Source: JBBIOU01 sp037443205 | GTDB taxonomy: Bacteria > Bacteroidota > Bacteroidia > Flavobacteriales_D > UBA2798 | Length of the DNA: 64,000 nt | Assembly (NCBI GenBank): GCA_037443205.1 | Contig: JBBIOU010000003.1 | Coordinates: forward strand, 62,001 to 126,000 | Direction: 5' to 3' | Shown: in pieces, positions 26,283-35,106 of the stretch | How the letters are laid out: each line of letters starts with the position of its first letter | Numbering within the stretch: position 1 is the first letter of the stretch | The notes under the pieces: model-generated | Database searches by the model: none | What the model saw: only the letters and a program-made list of their open reading frames with translations | What the model was told of the DNA's origin: nothing | Made by a program: the position numbers and the translations under genes

Positions 26283-27052
26283 AAATAGCATTATTCAGCG
26301 ACATACATGCAAACCTTCCGGCTTTGGAAGCGGTATTTAATGATTTGGAAAACCGACAGCCGGATGCTGTTTATTGTTTAGGCGATTTGGTAGGGTATAA
26401 TATCTGGCCTAACGAAGTAATTAATGAAATCAGAAAAAAAGCTATTCCCACCATTGCCGGAAATTATGATTATGGCGTGGGCAGAAACTCTGATGATTGC
26501 GGCTGCGCCTATAAAACAGAGCAAGAAAAAAAAATGGGTGAACAATCCATTGCTTTTACAAATGCCCTGGTAAAACCATCCGAGCGCGAGTATTTAAGAA
26601 CTTTACCGGCACATATCCGCTTAGAGTATCAACTAAATAATGACTCATTATTTTTACTTATGGTGCATGGCAGCCCCCGTAAAATAAATGAATATTTGTT
26701 TGAAGATCGCGATGAAAAAAGCATGATGCGTATCTTAGAAAATGCTCATGCCGACCTGATGTTTTTTGGACATACACACAAACCTTATCACCGAATTTTT
26801 GAATATCAACAAGAGGGCAAAACAGCTTACCGGCATGCGATTAATATTGGTTCGGTGGGTAAACCTAAAGACGGTGATCCCAGAGCCTGCTATGTTATGC
26901 TTACCATAAACGAACACATCCATAAATACGATAAAAACAGCATCCATGTTGAATTTATTCGTGTGGCTTACGATATAGAAAAAGCAGCCAGAGCGATTGA
27001 AGAAAGTGTTTTACCCGATGCGTATGCCGATATGCTGCGAAAAGCTTACTGA
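26279..27052 (+). CDS. Calcineurin-like metallophosphoesterase, arsenic-operon associated
   Basis: 257 residues of the YfcE/MJ0936-like class. Metal-binding motifs are FSDIHANLPA (D8, H10), LGDLVGY (D36), AGNYD, MVHGSPR and FFGHTHKPYH. An insertion carries CGC (DDCGCAYKTEQE). A metallophosphoesterase directly after acr3 is a repeated feature of Bacteroidota ars operons, but the substrate is not established. Translation is coupled to acr3 by a 4-bp overlap. The operon lacks an arsC-type arsenate reductase. Confidence 0.9.
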   Translation: MKIALFSDIHANLPALEAVFNDLENRQPDAVYCLGDLVGYNIWPNEVINEIRKKAIPTIAGNYDYGVGRNSDDCGCAYKTEQEKKMGEQSIAFTNALVKPSEREYLRTLPAHIRLEYQLNNDSLFLLMVHGSPRKINEYLFEDRDEKSMMRILENAHADLMFFGHTHKPYHRIFEYQQEGKTAYRHAINIGSVGKPKDGDPRACYVMLTINEHIHKYDKNSIHVEFIRVAYDIEKAARAIEESVLPDAYADMLRKAY

Positions 27053-27431
27053 TTATGTAAGTAAGGTGCAAAACGGCATTAATACCTTTAGAATTATTAA
27101 CCCCAAGGCAGCCCGCTTTTACATATGCCATGCTATGGGCGGCATTGGGTTTAACCCTAATTTAGTTTTTGATAGAATTTCTTACGTAATAAACCCAAAT
27201 TCAGCATTAGAAATTTGGATTTATTTCAAATTTTCCGCCAGAGGCGGACTGAGTGTGTTGAGTGTATTGTGGGAATTGGGTTATCCGCCATCAGGCGAGC
27301 ATTACGCATGCTAATGCGTAATGTGGGATAAAAAAAATATTGTAAGAAATTTGTTACAAAATTTTAGACACCCAACATACAGGGAAAAAGACTGATGACT
27401 TTTTTGGCATAAAATCACAACAACAGCTAAA
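27053..27431 (+). other. 379-bp gap: unassigned sequence plus repeat copy C
   Basis: 27053-27189 has no convincing gene; a frame running in from 26997 reads through it but starts inside the phosphoesterase gene and ends in the repeat. 27190-27327 is repeat copy C. The remaining ~100 bp are A/T-rich. The gap separates the convergent ars operon and S9 peptidase gene, so the repeat hairpins may act as a bidirectional terminator. Confidence 0.5.
27190..27327 (-). repeat. Intergenic palindromic element, copy C (138 bp, inverted)
   Basis: In reverse orientation it matches copy A along 52 bp at one end (identical) and about 67 bp at the other (one substitution and one single-base gap), around a divergent 21-bp middle of equal length. 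It contains CATTACGCATGCTAATGCGTAATG and TCCGCCAGAGGCGGA hairpins. Terminal repeats are TAAACCCAAATTCAGCATTAG at the left and, inverted, CTAATGCGTAATGTGGG at the right. Confidence 0.9.
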
Positions 27432-30269
27432 TTATTCAGCATATTCGTAAGCGTTTATTTTTCCCTTTTTAACTGCCGGCAATCCATCTTTCATCCACAC
27501 GGGCATAGGTTTATCTAATAGATAATGATCAAAAAACTGGCGCATACGTATGCTTAAATCTACCTGATTGGGCCTTTTGCGAAGATTGTGCGCATCACCA
27601 TTGTAATTGAGCATCCAGCAAGGCTTATCAAGTCTGCGTAATGCCACAAAATACTCAATACCTTGATACCAGGGCACAGCACCATCATTATCATTGTGCA
27701 TAATCAGCAAAGGCGTTTGCACTTTATCGGCAAAAAATACAGGGGAGTGTTTAATATATTTTTCTCTGTCTTGCCACAGCGTAACTCCCAAACGGCTTTG
27801 CGATTTTTCGTATTGAAACATTCTGCTTAAGCCGCTTTCCCAGCGTATTCCTCCGTAGGCGCTGGTCATGTTGCTGACCGGAGCACCTGCCATTGCGGCT
27901 TTAAACATATTGGTTTGTGTGATGAGCCAGGCTGTTTGATAACCTCCCCAGCTTTGTCCCTGTAAACCCATTCTTGTTTCATCTATAAAGCCTAATGATT
28001 TTACATAATTAGTGCCGCTTATGATGCAATCGTAAGCGCTTTCACCGGGTTTACCCGCTTCATAGAGTATATCCGGAAAAAATACAACATAGCCGTTGCT
28101 TGCGTATTCGGTAGGGTTGATAACGGATGCTGAGGGACGCGGGGCATAATGGTTATGCAAATTATCGGAATATTTTTCGTAGTAGTAAACCAACAACGGA
28201 TATTTACGGGTACTGTCAAAATTTTCAGGTATATAAAGTATGCCTTGTAAATTTTTGCCCTTAGGCGATTTCCAATGGATGAGTTTTGCTTGTACCCAAT
28301 TAAACTCTTTTTGTTGCGGATTAATGTCAGAAATTTTTTCTTCGGTTTTAAACTCATCGGTACTAAGCAAGATATCAGGATAAATTATGGCCGTCATTTT
28401 TGTATATACAGTATGCCCGGATTGACGGGCTTTTGCAATAAAATTCAGTTTATAATTTCCTTCCGTTAATTTATTGAGTTTTTTGTTATCGTCAATTTTA
28501 TAAAATCCCGCTTGTTTATTTATTTTGTTAAATGAATGTAGCAGTATGTTTTTTTCGGGGATGTATTTTTCGTCCGGGTTTGTTTTTATATACCTGAATT
28601 CTGTATGCATTTGTTTTCCGGTAGCTGAGGTAATATTTTCGGGCGAGGAATGATTTTCTAATGAAAACTTCCATATATCAAATTCGGAATAAATGTAAAC
28701 GTATTTATTGTCTTCGCTCCAACCCATCAAGTCATAGGGCGTTTCGTTTGCCGGTTGTCCGTTGTCATCTTCAAAAAAAACTTCTTGTATGTTTTCGTTT
28801 AGTTTACGGTGTTGTTTGGTTAGTATATTATAAACATTCCAACTGTCATCATCCCGTTTATAGTAAACTGCATAATTTCCGTTAGGCGAAATATATATCC
28901 CCGAACTACTTGCCGTTATTATTTTTTCTTTTTCACCGGTTTGAGTATAAATGATGTAATAATCTGCCTTCCACGGATAATCCCAGGTATAAGTGCGTTG
29001 ATAAGGTAATGTAGATATCCCGATAAGGTGTTTGCTGTCGTCTGTAACGGGCATTCGATAATCGTCAATGTCTTCGTTGCAAAGCTGAACAAATTTGTTT
29101 TGCTGCACATGATAAACAGCTAAATAATTTTTCTTTAAATCTTTTTCCAAATCATTTAACTGTTGTGTTTGTAAGCGTTTATCTTGCCAGTTCCAGATGT
29201 CAACTTTATGTTTTTCATCTTCGGGCAGGGTATCTTTAGTTTCTTTTTCGGGTTTAAGAGCTGTGCCCAGATAAAGCCTTTGTCCATCTTCCGAAAAAAA
29301 TAATTTACAAAATTCACTTACAGAATAATTTGCAGGCATACCGGGGGTTGCGGTATCAACAACTTTACTGCACGAAGTGTTATTTTCGTTCCAATAATAT
29401 AAATCAAACACGCGCGATTTACCGGTATCGGCTGTTGCTAAAAAGGCCAGGTGGTTTCCGGTTTCGCTGAACGTTAAATTTTTTACCGTGCCATTAAACG
29501 AAAAAATTTTATTGCAGGTATGTTTATCCGGAGAGTAAAGCAGGACATAGGCCGAATCGGTTTTATCAACGTTTTTTTGGATAACAAATGCTGCTTTTTC
29601 TCCTTTTTTAGACAATGTATATTCGCTTACATAATTATACTCTATATCATCTCTTGTATCTGTGGTTTTAGGTTTAAAAATATAGGGGTTTATTATTAAT
29701 AACCTGGTGCCGTCTGATTTAATTACCGGTTCTTTGGCAGCCGGTTTCTTTTTTCTTTTTTTTGATTTATTTTTTGAATTGCTTGCCGCAGTTGGTTGCG
29801 AAGATTTTATTTTGTGGTGATGTGCAAAAAAGTATTTTTGTTCATTTACGGCTGCAAACGACTTTATATTTGCCAACTTAATAAATTGCTTATCGGATAG
29901 CCGAAAAAAACCTAATGAGTCTTTGGGCATATCGTCAGGCTTTTTTTTATCAATTTTAGCTTTTCTTACTACCTCATGCTGCGGTTTTATTTTAAAAACC
30001 AGGTATTCGTTTGTGGCAAAAAATTTCGCATCATATGCCCGTACAAGGGTATCGTACGTTTTTTTTGTGGTATTGTATATAATCAACATACCATCTCCTA
30101 CTTGTGGGTTTATTTCAAAACATAACCATTTTCCGTCATCCGAAATAATGGTGTTTTTAGAGCTTTTCCATGTATCATAAACCGTGTGGTCTATTTTTTT
30201 GAGGCCGGTTTGTGACCAAACAAATAGCGGAAAAAGAAAAAGTAACTTATAAAAAACCAGTTTTTTCAT
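27432..30269 (-). CDS. S9-family (prolyl oligopeptidase-type) peptidase, exported
   Basis: 945 residues with a signal peptide (MKKLVFYKLLFLFPLFVWSQ). A long N-terminal beta-propeller-like part (about 30-650) is followed by an alpha/beta-hydrolase domain. The catalytic Ser is in GLQGQSWGGYQ (about 770), Asp in HNDNDGAVPWYQG (about 860) and His in NGDAHNLRKRP (about 893), typical of DPP-like S9 enzymes. A Lys-rich linker (KNKSKKRKKKPAAKEP, about 165-180) interrupts the propeller. It cleaves peptides, probably in the periplasm; specificity unknown. It is convergent with the ars operon. Confidence 0.93.
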   Translation of the reverse strand: MKKLVFYKLLFLFPLFVWSQTGLKKIDHTVYDTWKSSKNTIISDDGKWLCFEINPQVGDGMLIIYNTTKKTYDTLVRAYDAKFFATNEYLVFKIKPQHEVVRKAKIDKKKPDDMPKDSLGFFRLSDKQFIKLANIKSFAAVNEQKYFFAHHHKIKSSQPTAASNSKNKSKKRKKKPAAKEPVIKSDGTRLLIINPYIFKPKTTDTRDDIEYNYVSEYTLSKKGEKAAFVIQKNVDKTDSAYVLLYSPDKHTCNKIFSFNGTVKNLTFSETGNHLAFLATADTGKSRVFDLYYWNENNTSCSKVVDTATPGMPANYSVSEFCKLFFSEDGQRLYLGTALKPEKETKDTLPEDEKHKVDIWNWQDKRLQTQQLNDLEKDLKKNYLAVYHVQQNKFVQLCNEDIDDYRMPVTDDSKHLIGISTLPYQRTYTWDYPWKADYYIIYTQTGEKEKIITASSSGIYISPNGNYAVYYKRDDDSWNVYNILTKQHRKLNENIQEVFFEDDNGQPANETPYDLMGWSEDNKYVYIYSEFDIWKFSLENHSSPENITSATGKQMHTEFRYIKTNPDEKYIPEKNILLHSFNKINKQAGFYKIDDNKKLNKLTEGNYKLNFIAKARQSGHTVYTKMTAIIYPDILLSTDEFKTEEKISDINPQQKEFNWVQAKLIHWKSPKGKNLQGILYIPENFDSTRKYPLLVYYYEKYSDNLHNHYAPRPSASVINPTEYASNGYVVFFPDILYEAGKPGESAYDCIISGTNYVKSLGFIDETRMGLQGQSWGGYQTAWLITQTNMFKAAMAGAPVSNMTSAYGGIRWESGLSRMFQYEKSQSRLGVTLWQDREKYIKHSPVFFADKVQTPLLIMHNDNDGAVPWYQGIEYFVALRRLDKPCWMLNYNGDAHNLRKRPNQVDLSIRMRQFFDHYLLDKPMPVWMKDGLPAVKKGKINAYEYAE

Positions 30270-30614
30270 ACACTAAGTTTACTGCAAGGTAAAAAATATA
30301 CTTAAATCCGGCATTAGAAGTTTAAATAAAGTTCAGTTTTTTAATGTTGAATTTGGGTAAAAAATTATCAAATTGCTCATATTTAGCAGAAATAATATAC
30401 AGCCATCAACTTATATACCTCGATAAATTAACCCCAAATGTCTCCCACATGCATACGCACACGCTACACGTGGCTAATGTCAATTTTAGGTAAAAGATAA
30501 CTTATATTGTACTTTACTTATAAAAGCGATATATGCTCAGCCATACATTGGTTTCAATCTTATTTTATTTGTAAGAACCGCTATTAAAATTTTTGCCAAA
30601 CGAAAATTTTAGGT
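30270..30614. other. 345-bp gene-free stretch
   Basis: No open frame or RNA gene is recognised. It contains a degenerate repeat relative at 30302-30365. Two AAAATTTT blocks (30586-30593 and 30603-30610) lie just after the rnr stop and could form a weak A/T hairpin. The middle part (30430-30480) has CCCACATGCATACGCAC, possibly another worn repeat arm. Confidence 0.4.
30302..30365. repeat. Short degenerate relative of the intergenic element (copy E)
   Basis: The left end reads AAATCCGGCATTAGAAG and the right end, reversed, ACCCAAATTCAACATTAAA; both resemble the terminal repeats of copies A and C. The internal ~30 bp are A/T-rich, and the hairpin core is gone. Confidence 0.45.
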
Positions 30615-32765
30615 TTATTTCACCAGTTCAAAATCAATTTGTCTTTTCAATAAATCCGCTTCTTTCATTCTTATTTTTACTTCGGTTCCTATACGAAAAG
30701 TTTTTTTCATTTTACGTCCCATAATACTTAATGAACGCTCGTCATAAAAATAATAATCATCGGAAAGGCTGCGCAGGTTTATCATGCCTTCGCATTTGGT
30801 TTCTTTGGTTTCTACGTATATGCCCCATTCAGTTACACCTGTTACAATACCTTCAAATACTTGCCCTTTTCGCTCTTTCATATATTCTACTTGCTTGTAT
30901 TTAATGGAAGCGCGTTCTGCATCGGCTGCCTTTTTTTCCATAGCCGAGCAGTGTTTGCATTTTTTATCGAGTTCGTTTTTTGATGCTGAGTTTAAATTGT
31001 TTAAATATGCATATAAAATGCGGTGTACCATTAAATCGGGATATCTGCGGATGGGCGAAGTAAAATGCGTATAATAATCAAAACCTAAACCGTAATGTCC
31101 GATATTGTTTACATCGTAAATGGCTTTAGCCATAGAGCGAATAGCGTAATTTTGTATAACTTCTGCTTGTTGCGGTTCTTTAACCTGAGCAAGTAATTGA
31201 TTAAGTGCCTGTGGTAATGTTTGCAGGGTAAACGATTTCATTTTATAGCCCAGCATTTTTACAAATAAGATGAGTTCTTTTACTTTATCTTCAGATGGCT
31301 GGTCGTGTATGCGATATACCATGGGCAATAATTTCTTTTTTCCATCGGGCTTACCAAGCAGCGTAGCTACGCCTTTGTTGGCAAGCAGCATAAACTCTTC
31401 AATTAGTTTATGAGCTTCTTTAGATACTTTAGTATAAACCCCTAAGGGTTTTCCATTTTTATCCAATTTAAATTTTACTTCAGTGCTGTGTATTTCAAGT
31501 GCACCGTTTTTCATTCTGTCGGCACGGAGTTTTTGAGCTATTTTATTTAATAAAAGCATTTCTTCGCAAAACGTTCCTTCTTTATTTTCTATTATTTGTT
31601 GTGCTTCTTCATAAGTGAACCGCTTATCAGAGTGTATAATGGTTTTACCATACCACTCTTTATAAATATTTGCTTGTTCATCCATTTCAAAAACTGCCGA
31701 AAAGCACAATTTATCTTCCTGTGGGCGCAGAGAACATATTTGATTCGATAATATTTCGGGCAGCATGGGTACTACTCTGTCAACCAGGTAAACGGATGTG
31801 GCGCGGTTCATTGCTTCTTCGTCCAGCATACTTCCCGGGGTAACATAATGCGAAACATCCGCAATGTGTATGCCTATTTCATAAATTTTTCGGCCCTGTT
31901 GCTCGCGTAAAAATTTTATTGATAGTGCATCATCAAAATCTTTTGCATCTTCCGGATCAATAGTAAATGTAGGTGTGTTTCTGAAATCTTTGCGCAGCGA
32001 AATTTCGTTTTCGGTAATCCCATCGCTTAATTTATTGGCCGCGTTATTAATTACTTCAGGATATTTATAAGGCAAGCCAAATTCGGCTAATATGGCGTGC
32101 ATTTCCGCCTGGTGAGTACCGGCCTGACCTAAAACTTCAATAATTTTACCAAAAGGATTTTGAGCGGATGATGGCCAATCGGTAATTTCTGCAATTACTT
32201 TGTCGTTATGTTTGGCACCGTTTAGTTTTTCAAGGGGAATGTATAAGTCTATATACATACGCGGATTATCAAATACCACAAATGCGTAGTTTTTAGACAC
32301 TTCTACCCTACCTGCAAACTGTGTTATTGCCCGCTTAATAATTTCGGTAACAACACCCTCCGGCTGAGCATTTTTTTTCTTTCGGGTAATTTTTACTCTT
32401 ACCTCATCGCCCGGTAATGCCCGGTTTAAATTTTTATGGTGTATAAAAATATCTTCTTGTCCGTGTTCCGTTAGCAAATAACCGGAACCTCTTGCGGTTA
32501 TTTCAAGCACTCCTTCTATTAATTCGTCTGTTATCAATGCTGCATACCTGCCTTTATCAGTTGTTCTGATTTTTTTTTCATCTGCCATCTCTTGCAGCAT
32601 TTGATTAATAATGGAGCGGGTATAACTATCGCTTATATTCAGCGCTGCCGAAATTTGTTTATAATTAAAAGAGCGTTCGTTATTTTCTTGCAAAAATTCT
32701 TGTATTGCTTTGCGTAGCCATTTACGTAATTTTTTCTGTTCTTTGTAGGATGGGTTATTACTCAT
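30615..32765 (-). CDS. rnr: Ribonuclease R
   Basis: 3'-5' processive exoribonuclease of the RNB family, 716 residues. An N-terminal winged-helix-like part (YKQISAALNISDSYTRSIIN) is followed by cold-shock domains (GSGYLLTEHGQEDIFIHHKN), the RNB catalytic domain with the Asp cluster TIDPEDAKDFDDALS near 270-284 and HIADVSHYVTPG, and a C-terminal S1 domain (FEGIVTGVTEWGIYVETKET). It degrades structured RNA in the cytoplasm. It is divergent from the gene at 32849 with 83 bp between. Confidence 0.97.
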   Translation of the reverse strand: MSNNPSYKEQKKLRKWLRKAIQEFLQENNERSFNYKQISAALNISDSYTRSIINQMLQEMADEKKIRTTDKGRYAALITDELIEGVLEITARGSGYLLTEHGQEDIFIHHKNLNRALPGDEVRVKITRKKKNAQPEGVVTEIIKRAITQFAGRVEVSKNYAFVVFDNPRMYIDLYIPLEKLNGAKHNDKVIAEITDWPSSAQNPFGKIIEVLGQAGTHQAEMHAILAEFGLPYKYPEVINNAANKLSDGITENEISLRKDFRNTPTFTIDPEDAKDFDDALSIKFLREQQGRKIYEIGIHIADVSHYVTPGSMLDEEAMNRATSVYLVDRVVPMLPEILSNQICSLRPQEDKLCFSAVFEMDEQANIYKEWYGKTIIHSDKRFTYEEAQQIIENKEGTFCEEMLLLNKIAQKLRADRMKNGALEIHSTEVKFKLDKNGKPLGVYTKVSKEAHKLIEEFMLLANKGVATLLGKPDGKKKLLPMVYRIHDQPSEDKVKELILFVKMLGYKMKSFTLQTLPQALNQLLAQVKEPQQAEVIQNYAIRSMAKAIYDVNNIGHYGLGFDYYTHFTSPIRRYPDLMVHRILYAYLNNLNSASKNELDKKCKHCSAMEKKAADAERASIKYKQVEYMKERKGQVFEGIVTGVTEWGIYVETKETKCEGMINLRSLSDDYYFYDERSLSIMGRKMKKTFRIGTEVKIRMKEADLLKRQIDFELVK

Positions 32766-32848
32766 ATAATTTTAATACCGGATAAATGTATTAATTTAAC
32801 CTAAGTAATTACCAAAATAAAAATTAATTATTAAACAGAGTTATTAAT

Positions 32849-34201
32849 ATGATCGGAAAATCACTTTGGGTTTTATTGGCTGAACTTATCAAACCCGAAA
32901 GACATTTACTGGCAAATATTTGTAAAAAATCAAAAGACAAAAGACATCATGCGTTATACAAACTATTGCGTAAAACAACCAATGCGGGTTATGATTTTGA
33001 AAAAATAATATTTGACGCTTGCGCAGATTTGATAAAATCAAAATCATCCCAAGAAAAAAATAAAACCATCAGACGATTTATAGATTTTGCCTGTAAAGAA
33101 ATTGAAAATATTAAAATAAAAAAATTTATCAACAGCAATTTATCCGAAAGAAACTATTTGCTGGGAAAAATTTTTACCCTAAACAATAATACATCCCTAA
33201 GTCAATATTATTTTAATAAAGCTATTGCCGGTAATAATACAATTTTTGTTGAAGAAAAAAAAGAACAGCAAATGCAAAGTTTGCTAAATAATCTTTCGTT
33301 AAGCGACAACCAAAGAAGCATAAAAGCCCTGAAAGCACTCGTAATTGAAAAAAACGAACATACACAAAAAATGTATCATGCTTCTTTATCAGGTATTTAT
33401 GAAAGACTTTCGTATCTGGCAATGGAAGATACATTTGTAAAAAAAGAAATGAATGATCTGATATTAACTGATGATGAAGTTAATCAGTTGATTTTAGTTT
33501 CTGCTAACACCCTTGAGGAATTTAGATACAGACTGGCGCGTTTGCGGTTTTTGTTCTATAACAAAGATTTTAAAAACGATAAAAATAATTTATTGAACCT
33601 TTTAAAAAAATCTAAACTAAATCCCGAAGACAAAATATACATTCAGTCGCAAATACATTATCTGGGTATGCTTGCCGATTTTAATAATTGCCTGGAGGCA
33701 TCAAAAATTAAATATGATATTGACAACCATTCTTCAGATCCTCAAAAGTTTTATTATTATATGCTGCATCTGTTATCGCAATTTGAAAACAATAAAAATG
33801 TTTCTTTGGCAAATTTTAAAGTTAAATTCAGTAATGCTAATAAAGACTTACTGTTGTTTTTACAATTGCTCGAAAATTTTCTGAATAACGATTTTAAAAA
33901 ATGTATTAAACCTTGCGGGCAATTAGCTTATTCGGAGCATTTTCATATTATGGCGTGGTCTAAATTGATAGAGATAAAACTACATTTATTAAAACAAAAT
34001 TACGATTACGTAGAAAGTTTAGTATTGCGTTACGCAAAATTTTTAAATCAAAACGAAAGTAAAATTTTCACCCAAACGTCAAATAAAATATGTTTTAAAA
34101 TACTATCCGCTTATATCAAAAAAACTAAATTAATTCCATCAGATAAAACCTTCTTTTCATCCTTAACCTGTCTGCATCGGGCTATTGTTAACATGAAATA
34201 A
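32849..34201 (+). CDS. Hypothetical alpha-helical-repeat protein (paralogue-like to 59539 gene)
   Basis: 450 residues, soluble, very rich in Lys/Asn/Leu and predicted all-helical with TPR-like spacing. No named domain is recognised. The first ~80 residues (LLAELIKPERHLLANICKKS, then HALYKLLRKTTNAGYDFEKI) follow the same layout as the protein at 59539-61092 (LIRSLTKSEKRQFKIYGQRI, then FIKLFDVIAGMKTYDETII). The two probably belong to one Bacteroidota helical-repeat family. The function may be scaffolding; this is a guess. It is not obviously in an operon. Confidence 0.75.
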   Translation: MIGKSLWVLLAELIKPERHLLANICKKSKDKRHHALYKLLRKTTNAGYDFEKIIFDACADLIKSKSSQEKNKTIRRFIDFACKEIENIKIKKFINSNLSERNYLLGKIFTLNNNTSLSQYYFNKAIAGNNTIFVEEKKEQQMQSLLNNLSLSDNQRSIKALKALVIEKNEHTQKMYHASLSGIYERLSYLAMEDTFVKKEMNDLILTDDEVNQLILVSANTLEEFRYRLARLRFLFYNKDFKNDKNNLLNLLKKSKLNPEDKIYIQSQIHYLGMLADFNNCLEASKIKYDIDNHSSDPQKFYYYMLHLLSQFENNKNVSLANFKVKFSNANKDLLLFLQLLENFLNNDFKKCIKPCGQLAYSEHFHIMAWSKLIEIKLHLLKQNYDYVESLVLRYAKFLNQNESKIFTQTSNKICFKILSAYIKKTKLIPSDKTFFSSLTCLHRAIVNMK

Positions 34202-34213
34202 ATATCATGCAAC

Positions 34214-34221
34214 TAAATTTG
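34214..34221 (+). promoter_or_regulatory. -7 promoter element TAAATTTG
   Basis: Perfect TAnnTTTG match ending 29 nt before the ATG at 34251, placing a transcription start about 20 nt upstream of the gene. No clear -33 is seen in the end of the preceding gene. Confidence 0.4.
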
Positions 34222-34250
34222 ATTTATATTCGTCCTGATAATGAATATTC

Positions 34251-35081
34251 ATGCGCAAACTATCAAAATACATTATCTTTATTTTTTTTGTTATATCTGC
34301 GTCTGCCGGGCGCGGCTTAGCATGCCCGGTAATAGATTCGGTTGTAATTACACCGGCCACTTGTAAATATACATCAGATGCCGCAGTAATAATCTATGCC
34401 TCGGGCTCCGGAACTTTTGAATACAGCATAGATGGTGGTCAGAATTTTACGGCTTCAAACGTTTTTACAGCAGTATCTACAGGCAATTATTGGGTAGTAG
34501 TAAGAGCAAATGCCTGTTCCAATGCTGTTCAGCAAATTACGGTAAGTGATAATTCTTTTTTATCAGCCTCCTTTCAGTTCAGTCAAGATTCAGGCAATGT
34601 TCCGCTCACAACTACTTTTTTTAATACATCTTTTGGTTCTATAAATTTAATTTGGGATTTTGGCGATGGCTCGCCCCAAATTACCGCCCAGGATACAGTT
34701 ACCCATATTTACACTTCATCCGGCAATTATAATGCGATGCTTATTGTATCTAATGCTAATTGTTCTGATACTTTAATACAACTAATTACGGTTATTGGAG
34801 AATCATCGCTCGTCATACCCAACGTTTTTTCACCCAACGGAGATGAAATCAATGATTTTTTCAGACCTATTTCTTTCGGTATGAAAACATTAGAAGGAAA
34901 AATTTTTAACAGGTATGGTAATTTAATTTATGAGTGGAAAGGTACCGGAGGAGGTTGGGACGGCTACAACTACCCTATCGGTGTAGAAGCAACAGAAGGT
35001 ACTTACTATTATGTTATTGAAGCCGAGGGTATAGACGGTAAAATTTATAGCGAACACGGAATTTTAACTTTAATTCGTTAA
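34251..35081 (+). CDS. Secreted PKD-domain protein with type B T9SS (gliding-motility) C-terminus
   Basis: 276 residues. The signal peptide (YIIFIFFVISASAGRG, cleavage near LAC) leads into a SprB-like repeat half (about 25-105: PATCKYTSDAAVIIYASGSG, FEYSIDGGQNF). A PKD domain follows (about 110-185: LIWDFGDGSPQITA, HIYTSSGNYNAMLIVSN). The type B sorting/gliding-motility-associated domain occupies the last ~85 residues (VIPNVFSPNGDEINDFF, IFNRYGNLIYEWKG, GWDGYN, GTYYYVIEAEG). Exported by T9SS; surface role inferred. It lies directly upstream of the larger protein of the same type and is probably co-transcribed. Confidence 0.9.
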   Translation: MRKLSKYIIFIFFVISASAGRGLACPVIDSVVITPATCKYTSDAAVIIYASGSGTFEYSIDGGQNFTASNVFTAVSTGNYWVVVRANACSNAVQQITVSDNSFLSASFQFSQDSGNVPLTTTFFNTSFGSINLIWDFGDGSPQITAQDTVTHIYTSSGNYNAMLIVSNANCSDTLIQLITVIGESSLVIPNVFSPNGDEINDFFRPISFGMKTLEGKIFNRYGNLIYEWKGTGGGWDGYNYPIGVEATEGTYYYVIEAEGIDGKIYSEHGILTLIR

Positions 35082-35106
35082 CTTTGTGAATTATAAAACA
35101 TTTGTT

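Noticed and set aside
26997..27314. 105-codon open frame across the end of the phosphoesterase gene into repeat copy C
   Set aside because: It begins within the phosphoesterase gene in another frame, its C-terminal part is translated repeat DNA, and it shows no recognisable domain. Treated as chance.
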